Source: Cryptomeria japonica
Taxonomy: Eukaryota; Streptophyta; Pinopsida; Cupressales; Cupressaceae
Assembly (NCBI RefSeq): GCF_030272615.1
Contig: NC_081412.1
Coordinates: 543,448,335-543,512,334, forward strand
DNA: 64,000 nucleotides
Direction of reading: 5' to 3'
This document shows, piece by piece, positions 12,178 through 22,215 of this stretch. The stretch's first letter is position 1. Every line of letters begins with the position of its first letter. Below the pieces are notes generated by a model. The model was given only the letters and a program-made list of their open reading frames with translations. It made no database searches and was not told where the DNA came from. The position numbers were made by a program, and so were the translations under genes.

Positions 12178-13372
12178 AATGGTGTGCGTCAGACAGCTTT
12201 GCCGTCAGTGCATGAAAGCATTGAACGAGTTCTACTTTTAAAAATTACATGAAACATTTTTAATTTATTTGATTCAGTGTTATTTCCAAAAAATGACTAT
12301 CAATGATGTTTCCTTTCTCCAAGAATTATCTAGGATCTTTCCGTCAGATAATATGTAACATTGAATGATTAAATATTTTCATTACAAATGCTTATTTTAT
12401 TTAATTATTAGCTGAGCGTGAATTAAAATTTATATCTATACAGAAGCAGAACATACAAGCTGAAGAGTCATGTACAAGAAAATTTCCTAAAAGAAAGCAA
12501 GCAGGCATTATCTTGAATGACATGGAAATAATCTCATCAGCTGCCTAGAAGAGAGCAATTGGAGAATGGTAGAGGAAAGTATTTAAGGGTGATAAATAGA
12601 TAGAAAGTATGTAATACAGACAAACAATGTCTGGAGTGTGTGATGTGACATCTCTAGTTTATGTCCGGAGGGACTAACTGGTTTTGGAGTTCCTGTGAAA
12701 CCTATTGGGCCACGCTTGGAGGAAATCAATGTGTTCATGCAAGGAGCACATTTTTTCTATTATGAGAATGATGCTTTTGCACCAAGGGATATTTGGAAGT
12801 CAATATCCAAATATTTCTATAGTGTGGAACCAGAGTTGGTGGACTTGAAGTAATTTTCAGCTTTCAAAAGACCAAGAGGTTATGTACACAATCTCACAAT
12901 AGAAGGGTGATTTCAAGCATTACCTCTCCCCCCATGACTATTTAGGAAGCACTTCCTCAAACAAAGGACTATTGGCCTCCATGGGATCAAAGAACAACAT
13001 TGAAGCATAGACTCTAGACGATGTGGTGGTGTCCTTCGTGAAGAACTCTGCACTATAATTGAAAATTCATGAGGGAAACTGCAAGATAGTGAAGAGAAAT
13101 ATATTCTTGAAAAGTGAAAAGAATGGAACATGGTTTGGGTGGGGCTAGGTCAGGCGGATCCTCTAGAGGTTGATGAGATAAAAATAATATTAGGATTTGA
13201 AAAATATCACACTCTTGGAACTTCATGTGCGACTGATCAATTGCGCTATTTGGGTCATGCATTCCAAATAGATACAGTTGCATACCATTTATCTATCTTG
13301 ATTAAATCCTTTTATCCTGATGGCATTAAATTAAAGTACTTTCTCTTCTATCTGGTATTGGTGGAGAAGAGG
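12178..13372 (+). pseudogene. DRM-type DNA methyltransferase fragment, forward copy 1, intron retained
   Basis: From about 12665 the plus strand reads LTGFGVPVKP, then HFFYYENDAFAP, VEPELVDL, FSAFKRPRGYVHNL, and YWPPWDQRT. From 13130 it reads MVWVGLGQ, PLEVDEIKIILGF, then LRYLGHAFQIDTVAYHLSIL and FYPDGIKLKY. These follow the DRM order: GFGVP, FFYYENVALAPKGVW, EPEFVDSK, RKRGYIHNLP, WPSWDTRT, LVWVGRNK, PLE-DE--LLGFP, RYRSLGNSFQVDTVAYHLSVL. Upstream, 12240-12441 looks like a retained intron ending in 'tatacag'. Several stops and frameshifts interrupt it. DRM enzymes place new cytosine methylation in RNA-directed DNA methylation. This copy cannot make an enzyme because the second half of the catalytic domain is missing. 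Confidence 0.85.
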
Positions 13373-13810
13373 TTATGTACACAATCTCCCAATAGAAGGG
13401 TGATTTTAAGCATTACCTCTCCCCCCCTAGGACTAGTTAGGAAGAACTTCCTTAGAAAAAGGACTATTGGCCTCCACAGGATCAAAGAAAAAAATTGAAG
13501 CATAGACTCTAGACGACGTGGTGGTATCCTTAATGAAGAACTCTGCACTATAATTGAAAATTCACACAAGGGAAACTGCAAGATAGTGAAGAGAAATACA
13601 ATCTTGAAAAGTGGGAAAAATGGATCTTGGTTTGGGTTGGGTCAAGTTAGGTGGCTTCTCTAGAGGTTGACGAGATAGAAATCATATTAGGATTTGAAAA
13701 AGATCACACTCATGGAACTTCGTGTGTGAGTGATTGATTGCGGTGTTTCGGTAATGCATTCCAAATGGGTAATGTCTTGATTAAATACTTTTATCCTAAT
13801 GGCATGCAAT
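13373..13810 (+). pseudogene. DRM-type DNA methyltransferase fragment, forward copy 2
   Basis: This is a second forward copy of the part starting at RGYVHNLPI. The DNA matches 12877-13290 closely, including 'agcatagactctagacgac'. It reaches the words equivalent to LGHAFQ and FYPDG and then runs into the hairpin centre near 13790. The junction with copy 1 falls inside the motif equivalent to GIGGAE, just before 13373. Confidence 0.75.
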
Positions 13811-13817
13811 TGTATCT

Positions 13818-14912
13818 ATTTGGAATGCATTACCCAAACACTGCAATCGATCACTCACACACAAAGTTCCACAAGTGTGATCTTTTTCAAATCCTAATAT
13901 TATTTCTATCTCATCAACCTCTAGAGGAGCCACCTAACTTGGCCCCACCAAAACCAAGATCCATTCTTCCCACTTTTCAAGATTGTATTTCTCTTCACTA
14001 TCTTGCAGTTTCCCTCGTGAATTTTCAATTATAGTGCAGAGTTCTTCATGAAGGACACCACCACATTGTCTAGAGTCTATGCTTCAATTTTTTTCTTTGA
14101 TCCCATAGAGGCCAATAGTCCTCTGTTTGAGGAAGTGCTTCCTAAATAGTCATGGGGGGAAGAGGTAATGCTTGAAATTACCCTTATATTGGGAGATTGT
14201 GTACATAACCTCTTGGTCTTTTGAAAGCTGAAAATTAATTCGAGTCCACCAACTCTGGTTCCACACTATAGAAATTTCTGGATATTGACTTCCAAATATC
14301 CTTTGGTGCAAAAGCATCATTCTCATAATAGAAAATAGGTGCTCCTTGCATGAACACATTGATTTCCTCCAAAGTGTGGCCCAATAGGTTTCGCAGGAAC
14401 TCCAAAACCAATTAGTCCCTCCGAACATAAATTAGAGACGTCACATCAGACACTCCAGACATTGTTTGTTTGTATTGCATACTGTCTATCTATTTATCAC
14501 CCTTTAACACTTTCCTCTGCTTTTCTCCAATTTCTCTCTTCTAGGCAGCTGATGAGCTTGTTTCTGTGTAATTCAAGATAACGCCTGCTTGCTTTCTTTT
14601 AGGAAATTTGCTTGCACATTACTCTAAAGATTGTATGTTCTTCTTCTGTACAGATATAAATTTTAATTCACACTCAAATAATAATTAAATAAAATAAGCA
14701 TTTGTAAAGAAAATATTTAGTCATTCGATGTTACATATTATCTGATGGAAAGATCCTAGACAATTCTTGGAGAAAGGAAACATCATTGATAATTAATTTT
14801 TGCAAATAACACTAAATCAAATAAATAATAAATGTTTAATGCAATTTTTATAAATAGAACTCGTTCAATGCTTTCATTCACCGACGACAAAGTCGTTTGA
14901 TGCACATCATCT
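13818..14912 (-). pseudogene. DRM-type DNA methyltransferase fragment, inverted copy 3
   Basis: The minus strand from 14912 repeats copy 1. It starts with a possible exon end (HQTTLSSVNESIERV), then an intron-like stretch ending in 'tatatctgtacag' at about 14653. Then come the equivalents of GFGVP, HFFYYEN, VEPELVDL and RGYVHNL in shifting frames, down to about 13835. The DNA match to copy 1 is close. Retention of the intron in both arms shows the capture was at the DNA level, not through an mRNA. Confidence 0.8.
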
Positions 14913-15189
14913 CTCGCCATCGGAATTCCGATGACAACTAATGGAATGTCCAACAAGGATGTTGTATATCCGACGTCACTTCCATGTTGGATGGTCATCA
15001 AGGAGAAATCATAAAATCCATCGATATTTGTGGTGAGGGGTGCAAAAATAGCCACTGTTGGAGGATTTCATAACATCATCAAATGACCGATGCAAATGGC
15101 ATCATCAGGAAGCTCGATGATGAGTTTTTGGTGGTAAAGTTGGTCGAAAGTCCAAAGTTTGGTTCTCACAAATCCAAAAATTAGCCATC

Positions 15190-15215
15190 AAAAATTAGGC
15201 CCAAATGTACTAGTG
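15190..15215 (-). repeat. Right terminal inverted repeat of the CACTA element
   Basis: It ends in TAGTG and is followed by GAT at 15216-15218, the duplicate of 3667-3669. Its reverse complement matches 3670-3695. Confidence 0.85.
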
Positions 15216-15294
15216 GATTGACACTAAACAAACCATTATGTTCTTAGGCCGGAATCTACCCAAGCTGGAGAAAGCTCATCTAGCTACGAACCTT

Positions 15295-15306
15295 GCTCTG
15301 ATACCA
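15295..15306 (-). other. Primer binding site (initiator tRNA-Met type) of the copia-type element
   Basis: The minus strand reads TGGTATCAGAGC two bases inside the end of the LTR. This is the standard primer site of plant copia elements, complementary to the 3' end of initiator tRNA-Met. It fixes the orientation of the whole 1-17539 element. Confidence 0.9.
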
Positions 15307-15308
15307 AT

Positions 15309-17539
15309 TGTTAGACACAATGCACCACTGAGAGGGGGAGGGGGTGAATCAGTGCTTCTCAAATCATTTACCTTTAGCAATCCTATGTGAGCATACTAGT
15401 TATTAGATCTAACTATGAACAGACTTACCAGTTAGTAAGGAGACTAACTCAAATGCAAACACTCACAAGGAGATATCACATAACACTAGCATATACGAGG
15501 AAAAGTAAAGATGGGAAAAGCCTTAGTGAGAAATGCTACTAGAATTTACTAGTCCAATCCAACGTCGCAATGAAAACACAGTTGCAAAGTTTAGGGCACC
15601 AACTTAAGGAGCACCAAACCCTAACTTTAGGGCACCAACCCAAGGAGCTACAACCGCTACTAGATTTTTGGACTACAACCCAAAGGAGCACCAACCCCTA
15701 TCTTTAGGGCACCAACCCAAGGAGCACCAACCCCTAACTTTAGGGCACCAACCCCTAACTTTAGGGCACCAACCCAAGGAGCTACAACCCCTCCACCATG
15801 CTACAACTCAGTGTTCACAATGTAAACTTCAATTACAAAATAAGTTATCTGGTTATAAGTGAATCTTGCAACCATTGCATATATCTTACTCTATCAGTGA
15901 GATACCATCTCTTCTTCACCGACTCACTTCTCTACTACTCTTCACCTATTGCTTCTTTGTTAGTAAGCCCTATCGGTACACCTCTCCTCTTCTTCATCTA
16001 TGTTGGTTCTCCACCTTAATCTTTTCTCTTCACCAGTATAACACTTTGACAGTTCTCTACATGCCTTCTCTGCAGCCTCCTTCACTTCTGCTCTATTGGT
16101 ATGAACACTACCGATTCTTCTCTCCTACTAGTTGAACGCTTCAACCAAGTTCTCCCTCACTCTCACTCACTTCTCAGATGCTCCTTAAGCACTTGGCTGA
16201 TTTTCTTATACATGCAGAAGTATCACACTTCATAGTAGCACAATGTTATTCTATCTAGTAGCAACAAACAATCTCTTTGGCCTTCATACTTATAGACTCA
16301 TTTTCTCGCCAAAGCCTAATTCAAAATCAAGGCAGTTAGGGTTTCCTCACCATCCTCGAGGAAAACCAAATCCAATCAGATCTTGCTCAATCTGATCTTC
16401 CTGATATCCATCTGCACAAGTCCGCCATCAACGTGCCTTCCAGACCACACCTTCCTTCTTCAACAACCTATAAACAATCTATCCACATACTTCTTGGTCA
16501 ATCACCATTAATGGCATGATGGGTTGCTTCAACTACTCTGATATGATTGATAAGTCTATCCTTGATCCTCTCTTGTCCATTTAATCTTGAGCCGCGCACT
16601 TCTCCAACTTCACATCAAGCTTCACAGTCTCCTTTTAAGTCATCACCTACCCGTCGGTGTACATTCCATATTTATCTAATGCAGGCTCACCACCTTGATT
16701 CCATGTGGCATCCAAGTCAACCAGCTCTACCACCTTGACTCTTCATGTTGGTCCACATAGGATCACTGAGGAAATCTTCTACCAGTTCCTCCTTTCTTCG
16801 GGTTTGCTAACCCTACTGGTCTCACTCATTGTACCAGTTACCTCATCATGTCTTCCCTCATATTGAATTATCAATGGAACTCCTTGATGAGTCATCAGAC
16901 ATGTCCATCCAACGCATGCTCATTCCCACAAAGTGGGGAGTCTTCTACATTTGCACCTTGTCGATATCACTGGTAAAAATACATACTGGTAAGCTCTCTT
17001 GATGGCGTAAGTCATCAACCTTCACCAAAATCTACCTTCAGTCAGGTTAGATTCCTCTATTTGCATCAACTTAGCCTTGCCTTCTTGATCAGCTCGGACA
17101 TTATCTCAGCTGGTTTGTCAAAGTGACAAACACATCACATTCCTTCTATACTGGCATCTGAACATGCCTTCTCTCTCGATCCATTGCATAACCCCAATCT
17201 CATGCACCTAAGGCATTCCCTCAATTCACTAGTAGATCCGGTGTTAACCTTCAAGTACTTGCCTCTACCTCTTCACTCTTATATCACCAACTATAATGCA
17301 CATAATGCATAATAGGAGATAAGCTCCACTTACCGGTGGAGTGACACCTTGTCTTCTGCATCCTGTAATGTTCTTCAAGTGACTCCTGAGGTCATCTTCC
17401 TTACCTTACCAATAATCTGCAACACAAGGTGATATCCAAGATATCACCTCCTGCATCATCCATAGCAGTGTTGCACATACATCTCTTCTACCGATGGTCA
17501 TCCCATACCGGTTGACATGAATGAAAAACAATGCCAAGA
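15309..17539 (-). repeat. 5' LTR of the copia-type element
   Basis: On the minus strand it starts near TCTTGGCATTG at 17539 and ends in CTAACA at 15309, just before the primer site. It is about 2.2 kb, long for a copia LTR. Its first 500 bases match 1-534. A TATA-like word (CTATAAGTA, minus strand, near 16285) could start element transcription. It contains a minisatellite at 15593-15795. Confidence 0.8.
15593..15795. repeat. Minisatellite inside the LTR
   Basis: Words such as TTTAGGGCACCAACCC and AAGGAGCACCAACCCC recur five or more times in mixed order. On the plus strand this gives a short frame with repeats of the type GHQPKEHQPLTL. That frame is antisense to the element and is probably a by-product of the DNA repeat. 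Confidence 0.8.
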
Positions 17540-18014
17540 ATATTTTAGCTATATATAATTTTTTGATAGTCATACCTTTGCATACTTTGTGTATATTGAA
17601 CAAGATGCATCCAATCTTTGAAACTATAATAGGGTCTAACATACTTCATCAATTCATTAACTTTTTCGTAACAAACCTTTATGTTGTCCATACAAAATAG
17701 GCCCAAACCATGTAATGACAATGGTTATATGTGATATATCCTTTGACACAAAAATCAGTGTTTATTGGAGGAAGTTCCTCGAGTACCCATTGTTTTTGTA
17801 GATGTTTGTACCTTAAGGGCACCTTGACGTCCCCTATGCTCTCATCATCGTAAGAAAATGACCCCCCTTCAGCAAGAAAAAATTCCATGCGTTTATGAAA
17901 TTTTCTTCTAATATTTTGACCTCTAGTTGATCTCCCTCTTTTAGACCTGCTACATGTCTCTCTTTCCTCTTCTCTTCCCAAATTTCCCTCACTCAAGGAA
18001 GACAGATCTAACAA
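17540..18014 (-). pseudogene. Orphan coding-like fragment interrupted by the copia insertion
   Basis: The minus strand from 18014 reads about 110 codons: a basic stretch (RSKRGRSTRGQNIRRK), then KVPLRYKHLQKQWVLEELP and FCVKGYITYNHC. After a one-base shift near 17690 a second frame continues with NELMKYVRPYYSF and KDWMHLVQYTQSMQRYDYQK, ending at the LTR edge. The composition looks like a real soluble protein rather than chance. I do not recognise the family. A faint resemblance of the last part to plant acid lipases is too weak to name it. Confidence 0.4.
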
Positions 18015-18463
18015 ATACCTATTTCATGGTACTTGCACTCCATATATTGGATCAAAGTTGTAAGGCCATTGTGCCCTTTTTTGTCATGTCTAGACCAACT
18101 AGGTCTTGAATAGGTCAACACTGGTCAACACCTCCAGAGTTGGCTAAAAGTGATGAAATTGATGTAATTCATGGTTTTATGTCATATTTAGCATGTTTGA
18201 GGAGTCCTAGGTTGATAGGAAATCATTTGGTTGAAAATTGCAAAAGTTGTCAAAATTGCTCAAAAGCTGAAAATGAGCAACTTTGCAATTTTGGTGCAAA
18301 AAGTAGCATTTTATTTCCCAAACAACCAACTAATTAGAAAGTTGGTTAAAATAGTTGGCAAGGGTATGTAATGACTATATAAATCCTCTTTGGGTTGAAG
18401 GTGTAAGTTGGTTTGTCTCTAATTGTGGCCCAAACTACTACTTAGTCTAATCCACAAAATGTT

Positions 18464-18546
18464 AATCCATTATTTCTAATATACTATTATTATTTCTATT
18501 ATAGTATTATTATTTCTAATATACTATTATTATTATCTCTAATATA
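18464..18546. repeat. AT-rich short tandem repeat
   Basis: Two to three copies of a unit containing TATTTCTAATATACTATTAT occur in a row, with TTATTA runs between them. Confidence 0.7.
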
Positions 18547-18859
18547 CAAATGTGTATTTAATGCTAGCCCATGTGAAAGGATAGTGCAATAGTCTGGTGG
18601 ATGCGAGGAATGATGTTTCGTGTGTTAATGCATTTAAAGCCTTTAATTCAAATGGCCAATGTTAATGCATTTAAAGCCTTGGGATTATTTGCGGTTGTCA
18701 CTTTTGTTTTCTTGCTCAAAGCTGCAAGTGCAAGGTGGTTTTGGTCAGTGTAGAATGGAAACAAATTTTAAATTCTTGACTAACAATAAATTGGTGCCAT
18801 TTTCGGGCAAGATAACAGATAGGAGGATGAAAGCTCTTTTCCTTTTCAAAGACTAACGT

Positions 18860-19693
18860 CTATATGAAGTAGTTAAAATGCTTCTTGGGGAATATTTTGT
18901 TCATGTGAGTCACTGATATCAGACTAACATAGAAGTGTACTCTTTGATTTCTACTTGGGGGTTACAATTTGAGGAAGAAGTGGAGAAGTTGAAGAGGGCT
19001 TTGAGAACTTTGATTGATTCAGACTACCTGTTGAATTTGGACGATATCTGCGAACGAGCAATTCTGGGTGTGGGCATTAGGACCTCTACAAGATAGGATG
19101 TATTGGTTGCACCATTATGTTTTATCTAATGGCAAGAGGATGGCTTGAAGGATCATTGTAGGGACTTGGCTCATCTTGGGTGGGAAGAATTCAAAACCTT
19201 TGCCAATTTGATGAGGACAAAGTAGATTATGCGGGATTTGTACGAGGTGGCAAGAGCAGAGGTGAGTTGGGAGCTATGACCAAGGCAGAGGATGGCACAA
19301 GCAATGAAGTCCCTCTCTGACTTGATCAATGATCGAGCATACAAGCCACTTATGGGTTAATTGTTGTGCCTGGTTTGGATTGTAGTTTTTTTAGTCTGGT
19401 TCCTTCTTTGATAGAATGTTATTTCATGTCTTTGGTGTCTAGGAATTAGTCCCCAACTCTGTAAATTCGAGCTAATGTCATGGACTCTAATTTTGTATTT
19501 TTGGTTGTGGGGATAATGGGAATTTTTTTGTATGCCATGTGGGTTTCTGCATCTAGTTTGAATAGGCGGTTTTGTAGAAGTATTTTCTGGGTGGTAGGGC
19601 TGACTGGTGGTTTTATTAAAACACTTTTATTTGGTTCAAATGTACTTGTTTTCCTATTAAATAATATAAATACCAATTATCGATAAAAAAAAA
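18860..19693 (+). other. Possible 3' end of a LINE or processed sequence with poly(A)
   Basis: Coding-like text such as EEVEKLKRALRTLIDSDYLL and HLGWEEFKTFANLM occurs near 18960-19260, broken by stops. A stretch with a hydrophobic frame (19480-19680) ends in AT-rich sequence and a run of ten A at about 19684-19693. Plant LINE copies often end this way. No reverse transcriptase is visible, so a truncated copy or a retro-pseudogene are equal options. Confidence 0.35.
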
Positions 19694-21135
19694 AGCATAT
19701 GTTATACCAGAAAAATTACTTCTCCTACAATAGAAAGCTAATTAATAACAATATTGTAAAAAATATGAGCTCAAATATTTAAAACTTTATCAAGATGGCA
19801 AGTTTGAATGTAATTTCTAAATGTGGGGAAAATCACTTAAAATCATTGTCCCTTGGTCAATTTTCCCTTTCTCAGTGCCCTCAACTCTTTCTCTGGCTTT
19901 CCTCCTGCCAAATGGTTCCTAGTCTTCCTCCTCGTCTCAACAGCCTTGCAACACTCATCTAATGAAGTCTTGCAACTCTCTAATCAGGGGCAAGATGTAG
20001 TGGTTCTCGTTGTAACTATCCAGTTAGGGTCTCAGTCCAGTATGCTATGTCGTGCTCTTGCACACACGTAGTCAAAATTCAAAATACATAGTTTATATAT
20101 ATGCTATGTAAACATATAATTTATTTTATTTTCTATAAAATATAATTTTTGTATGGTGGCTTGTAGATCTTATATAGTTGTCTTTCTCTTTCTTTATAAT
20201 TATTGATGGTTTATATTCTACGATATGATTGAATATTATGTACAATCCTAGTGGTTGTTAAAAAGGCTTATGATATGTGATGTTTAATTATGATATATAT
20301 TTAAGAATCGGTGATTTGAATACTTATCCTTGTGCATAACTATCATTGAGAAACACTTTATATATATATTGGGATAGCTTACCCGATCTAACAAGTCAAT
20401 GATAAACATCAACATCAAGATAGCATTATCGAACATGAGGTGTTAACACCTATCAGAATAACCAATAAAAGTGGAATGACAATTCTTTGGGATTTACATA
20501 GAACAAGCTATTCAGATAATGTTCCATTGGTTTAATTATACCAAACACAACACTTGAGATGTCTATCGGAATGACTACCAAAGACGAAGAAGCATAATTT
20601 TTTAATGCTGATAGAGTAAACTATTCTGACATGTGTATTTCAGAATATGTTATACCAATACAAGTTCTATCAAAATCACATACAAGATCAGGATAGGGCT
20701 AGAAGGCTATCCAAATGATGTGAGTTATCTTGAATAAAGAAAACAAGAGGAACTTTATCTATAGCGACACATTTGTTAGAATGGCACCAAACTTAGAGGC
20801 ATCGACAAAAATGAGTTAAGTCGATGTCACACGTACACAACACAATTCAAATTTTTAAAATACTACTCCATTGATTAGTAGGTTGAAACATTTATTGTTG
20901 CATGAATGACATTCTTTGAGAATACATTTAGGAAAGTTTTTCACACCAGAGTTGTAAACATGTAGGGATGAAATTAGAGTGGGTTTAGAAGAACAATAAC
21001 AATGAACAAACAAGTAATTATCTCGAGCAATTCCTCAGTGATTTCCTCAAGAAATTAGTCGAATTGCCTATAAAATGGAAAGTTATAGTATTGTCAAGAA
21101 GAGGTAGAGAGGGGAAACTAGTAAGGGTAAAGGGA
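19694..21135. other. No recognisable gene
   Basis: The stretch is AT-rich with a short (TA) run near 20362. A 72-codon frame at 19853 has no recognisable domain. I see no RNA gene or repeat structure. Confidence 0.45.
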
Positions 21136-22215
21136 AGAAGTAGAAAACTGATGAGGCAAACATAGAAACTCAGGTAGAGGAGAAAAAACTAAGCTAGGAC
21201 ATGTTAGACCAATTGACTAGTTCTACCCCTAAACCTAAGAGGTCTTCACAATGGAAAATAGAAGACAATTATAACAATGTGGGAGATGTGTATACAACTA
21301 TTAGGGGTTATGATTTTTTTTTATTCTATTACCATAGGGGTGACAGTCCTGAGCTAATTTGCAACTCGTGGAGATTAGGCTTGGGAAAACTAGATGTTTT
21401 GAATATTTACATTAATGTGGATATACTAAAATTGTTCGCACAAAACTATGACCCCATGAAGAGGGAAATTTGCAGTGGAGATGGGAAGCCCTATTTTTAT
21501 GTGTCAAGAGATGTAATTTCTGAAGTCTTTGATTTTCTTGGGATTTATGAATATCCCATTATTCTTGAGGATTTGTTGAAGGAATACCGAAGGTTAAACA
21601 CCACCTATATAGGATGGAGACTACCTCTTCATATGATCGGTCTTGATGCACCATTGGATGTAGAGGAGAGACTTTACTTTCATGTGAATTTGTTCAAAAA
21701 TTTCTTGAAGTATACCTATTACTCAGCTGGCCAGGTCCTGGGGTTGAACACCCTAGATTTCATGAAGATTGAATCCATGGTCATTGCAGCAGATGTTCAA
21801 AGATGGAATGCTAGAGAATTTGACTATGCTACATTTGTAGCAAGACAACTTGATATAGGGATCACTGCCATCAATAAGGATTCTTCCAAAATCTAGTTTC
21901 CCCATTATTCTCTATTAATGCATATAGTATTATTCTATGGTCAAGAGCTTGGTTTGTGGCCTGAGGAGATGAGATTAAAGCAATTTGATGATGACAATCA
22001 ACCTTTTCCAGTACAATTATGGACTTTGATATGGGATTGCAAATTTATGAGATCTAGTTATATTCATTTTGAAGAGTTCTTGTAAAAAGTTTATACAGGT
22101 TCTATGATCACCCGTGCAATTTTGCACTTTCAAAAGAAGTTAAGAAAATTCTGAGGCCTGCAGACTTTGGGGGGCCTGAGATAGTTTAGCATAATTGGGG
22201 TGACTGGTACTATTT
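21136..22215 (+). pseudogene. First part of a long unrecognised reading frame, interrupted by a copia insertion
   Basis: An open stretch of 231 codons starts at 21201 and is preceded in the same frame by lysine-rich codons with two stops. It contains GKLDVLNIYINVDILKLF, YDPMKRE, a VSRDVISEVFDF block and a helical tail. It continues with stops to 22215, where a retrotransposon begins. The frame resumes in register at 29838. The block around VNIDILK and YDP is similar to the frame at 63129-64000 (VPNVFMDVDLLK, YDPVSR), so the two belong to one family. The pattern faintly recalls plant mobile domain or 'plant transposon protein' families. I cannot name the function. Confidence 0.55.

Larger units (their letters stand above)
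12178..14912. repeat. Foldback: large imperfect inverted repeat built of DRM gene copies
   Basis: 12178-13290 and 14912-13818 are reverse complements with scattered mismatches. Examples are 'gcattgaacgagttcta' at 12219-12235 against its complement near 14855-14871, and the shared 'ttatctaggatctttc'-like blocks. The centre is a near-perfect hairpin: GTAATGCATTCCAAAT at 13751-13766 pairs with its exact complement at 13818-13833, leaving a 51-base loop. A forward duplication of about 495 bases (12877-13290 and 13373-13760) lies on the left side. A transcript across this block could fold into a long imperfect double-stranded RNA. Confidence 0.85.
3670..15215. mobile_element. CACTA (En/Spm-type) transposon carrying DRM methyltransferase fragments
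   Basis: The left end reads CACTAATACATTTGGCCTAA and the reverse complement of the right end reads CACTAGTACATTTGGGCCTA, so the ends are terminal inverted repeats of roughly 25 bases. The element is flanked by GAT at 3667-3669 and GAT at 15216-15218, the 3-base duplication typical of CACTA elements. Both subterminal regions carry a near-palindromic motif: GTCAGAATTCTGATGA at about 3765-3780 and ATCGGAATTCCGATGA at about 14920-14935. No TNP2 transposase is seen inside, so the element looks non-autonomous. Its cargo is a Ty3/gypsy pol remnant and several fragments of a DRM DNA methyltransferase gene. It sits in the gag of a copia element and is therefore younger than that element. Confidence 0.85.
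1..17539 (-). mobile_element. Non-autonomous Ty1/copia-type LTR retrotransposon, split by a CACTA insertion
   Basis: Read on the minus strand, the parts come in retrotransposon order: 5' LTR (17539-15309), primer binding site (15306-15295), gag start (15236-15219), an inserted CACTA element (15215-3670), the rest of gag (3669-1744), a short non-coding stretch, polypurine tract (546-535), and a 3' LTR from 534 to the window edge. The two LTR segments match over about 500 bases: 1-534 resembles 17025-17539. Without the insertion the internal region is only about 3.2 kb and holds gag but no protease, integrase, reverse transcriptase or RNase H. The element therefore probably needed enzymes from a partner. 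The other edge and its target duplication lie outside the window. Confidence 0.8.

Noticed and set aside
17540-17690. Resemblance of the orphan fragment to plant acid lipases
   Set aside because: Only a short stretch is suggestive. The lipase serine motif is not seen and the preceding part does not fit.
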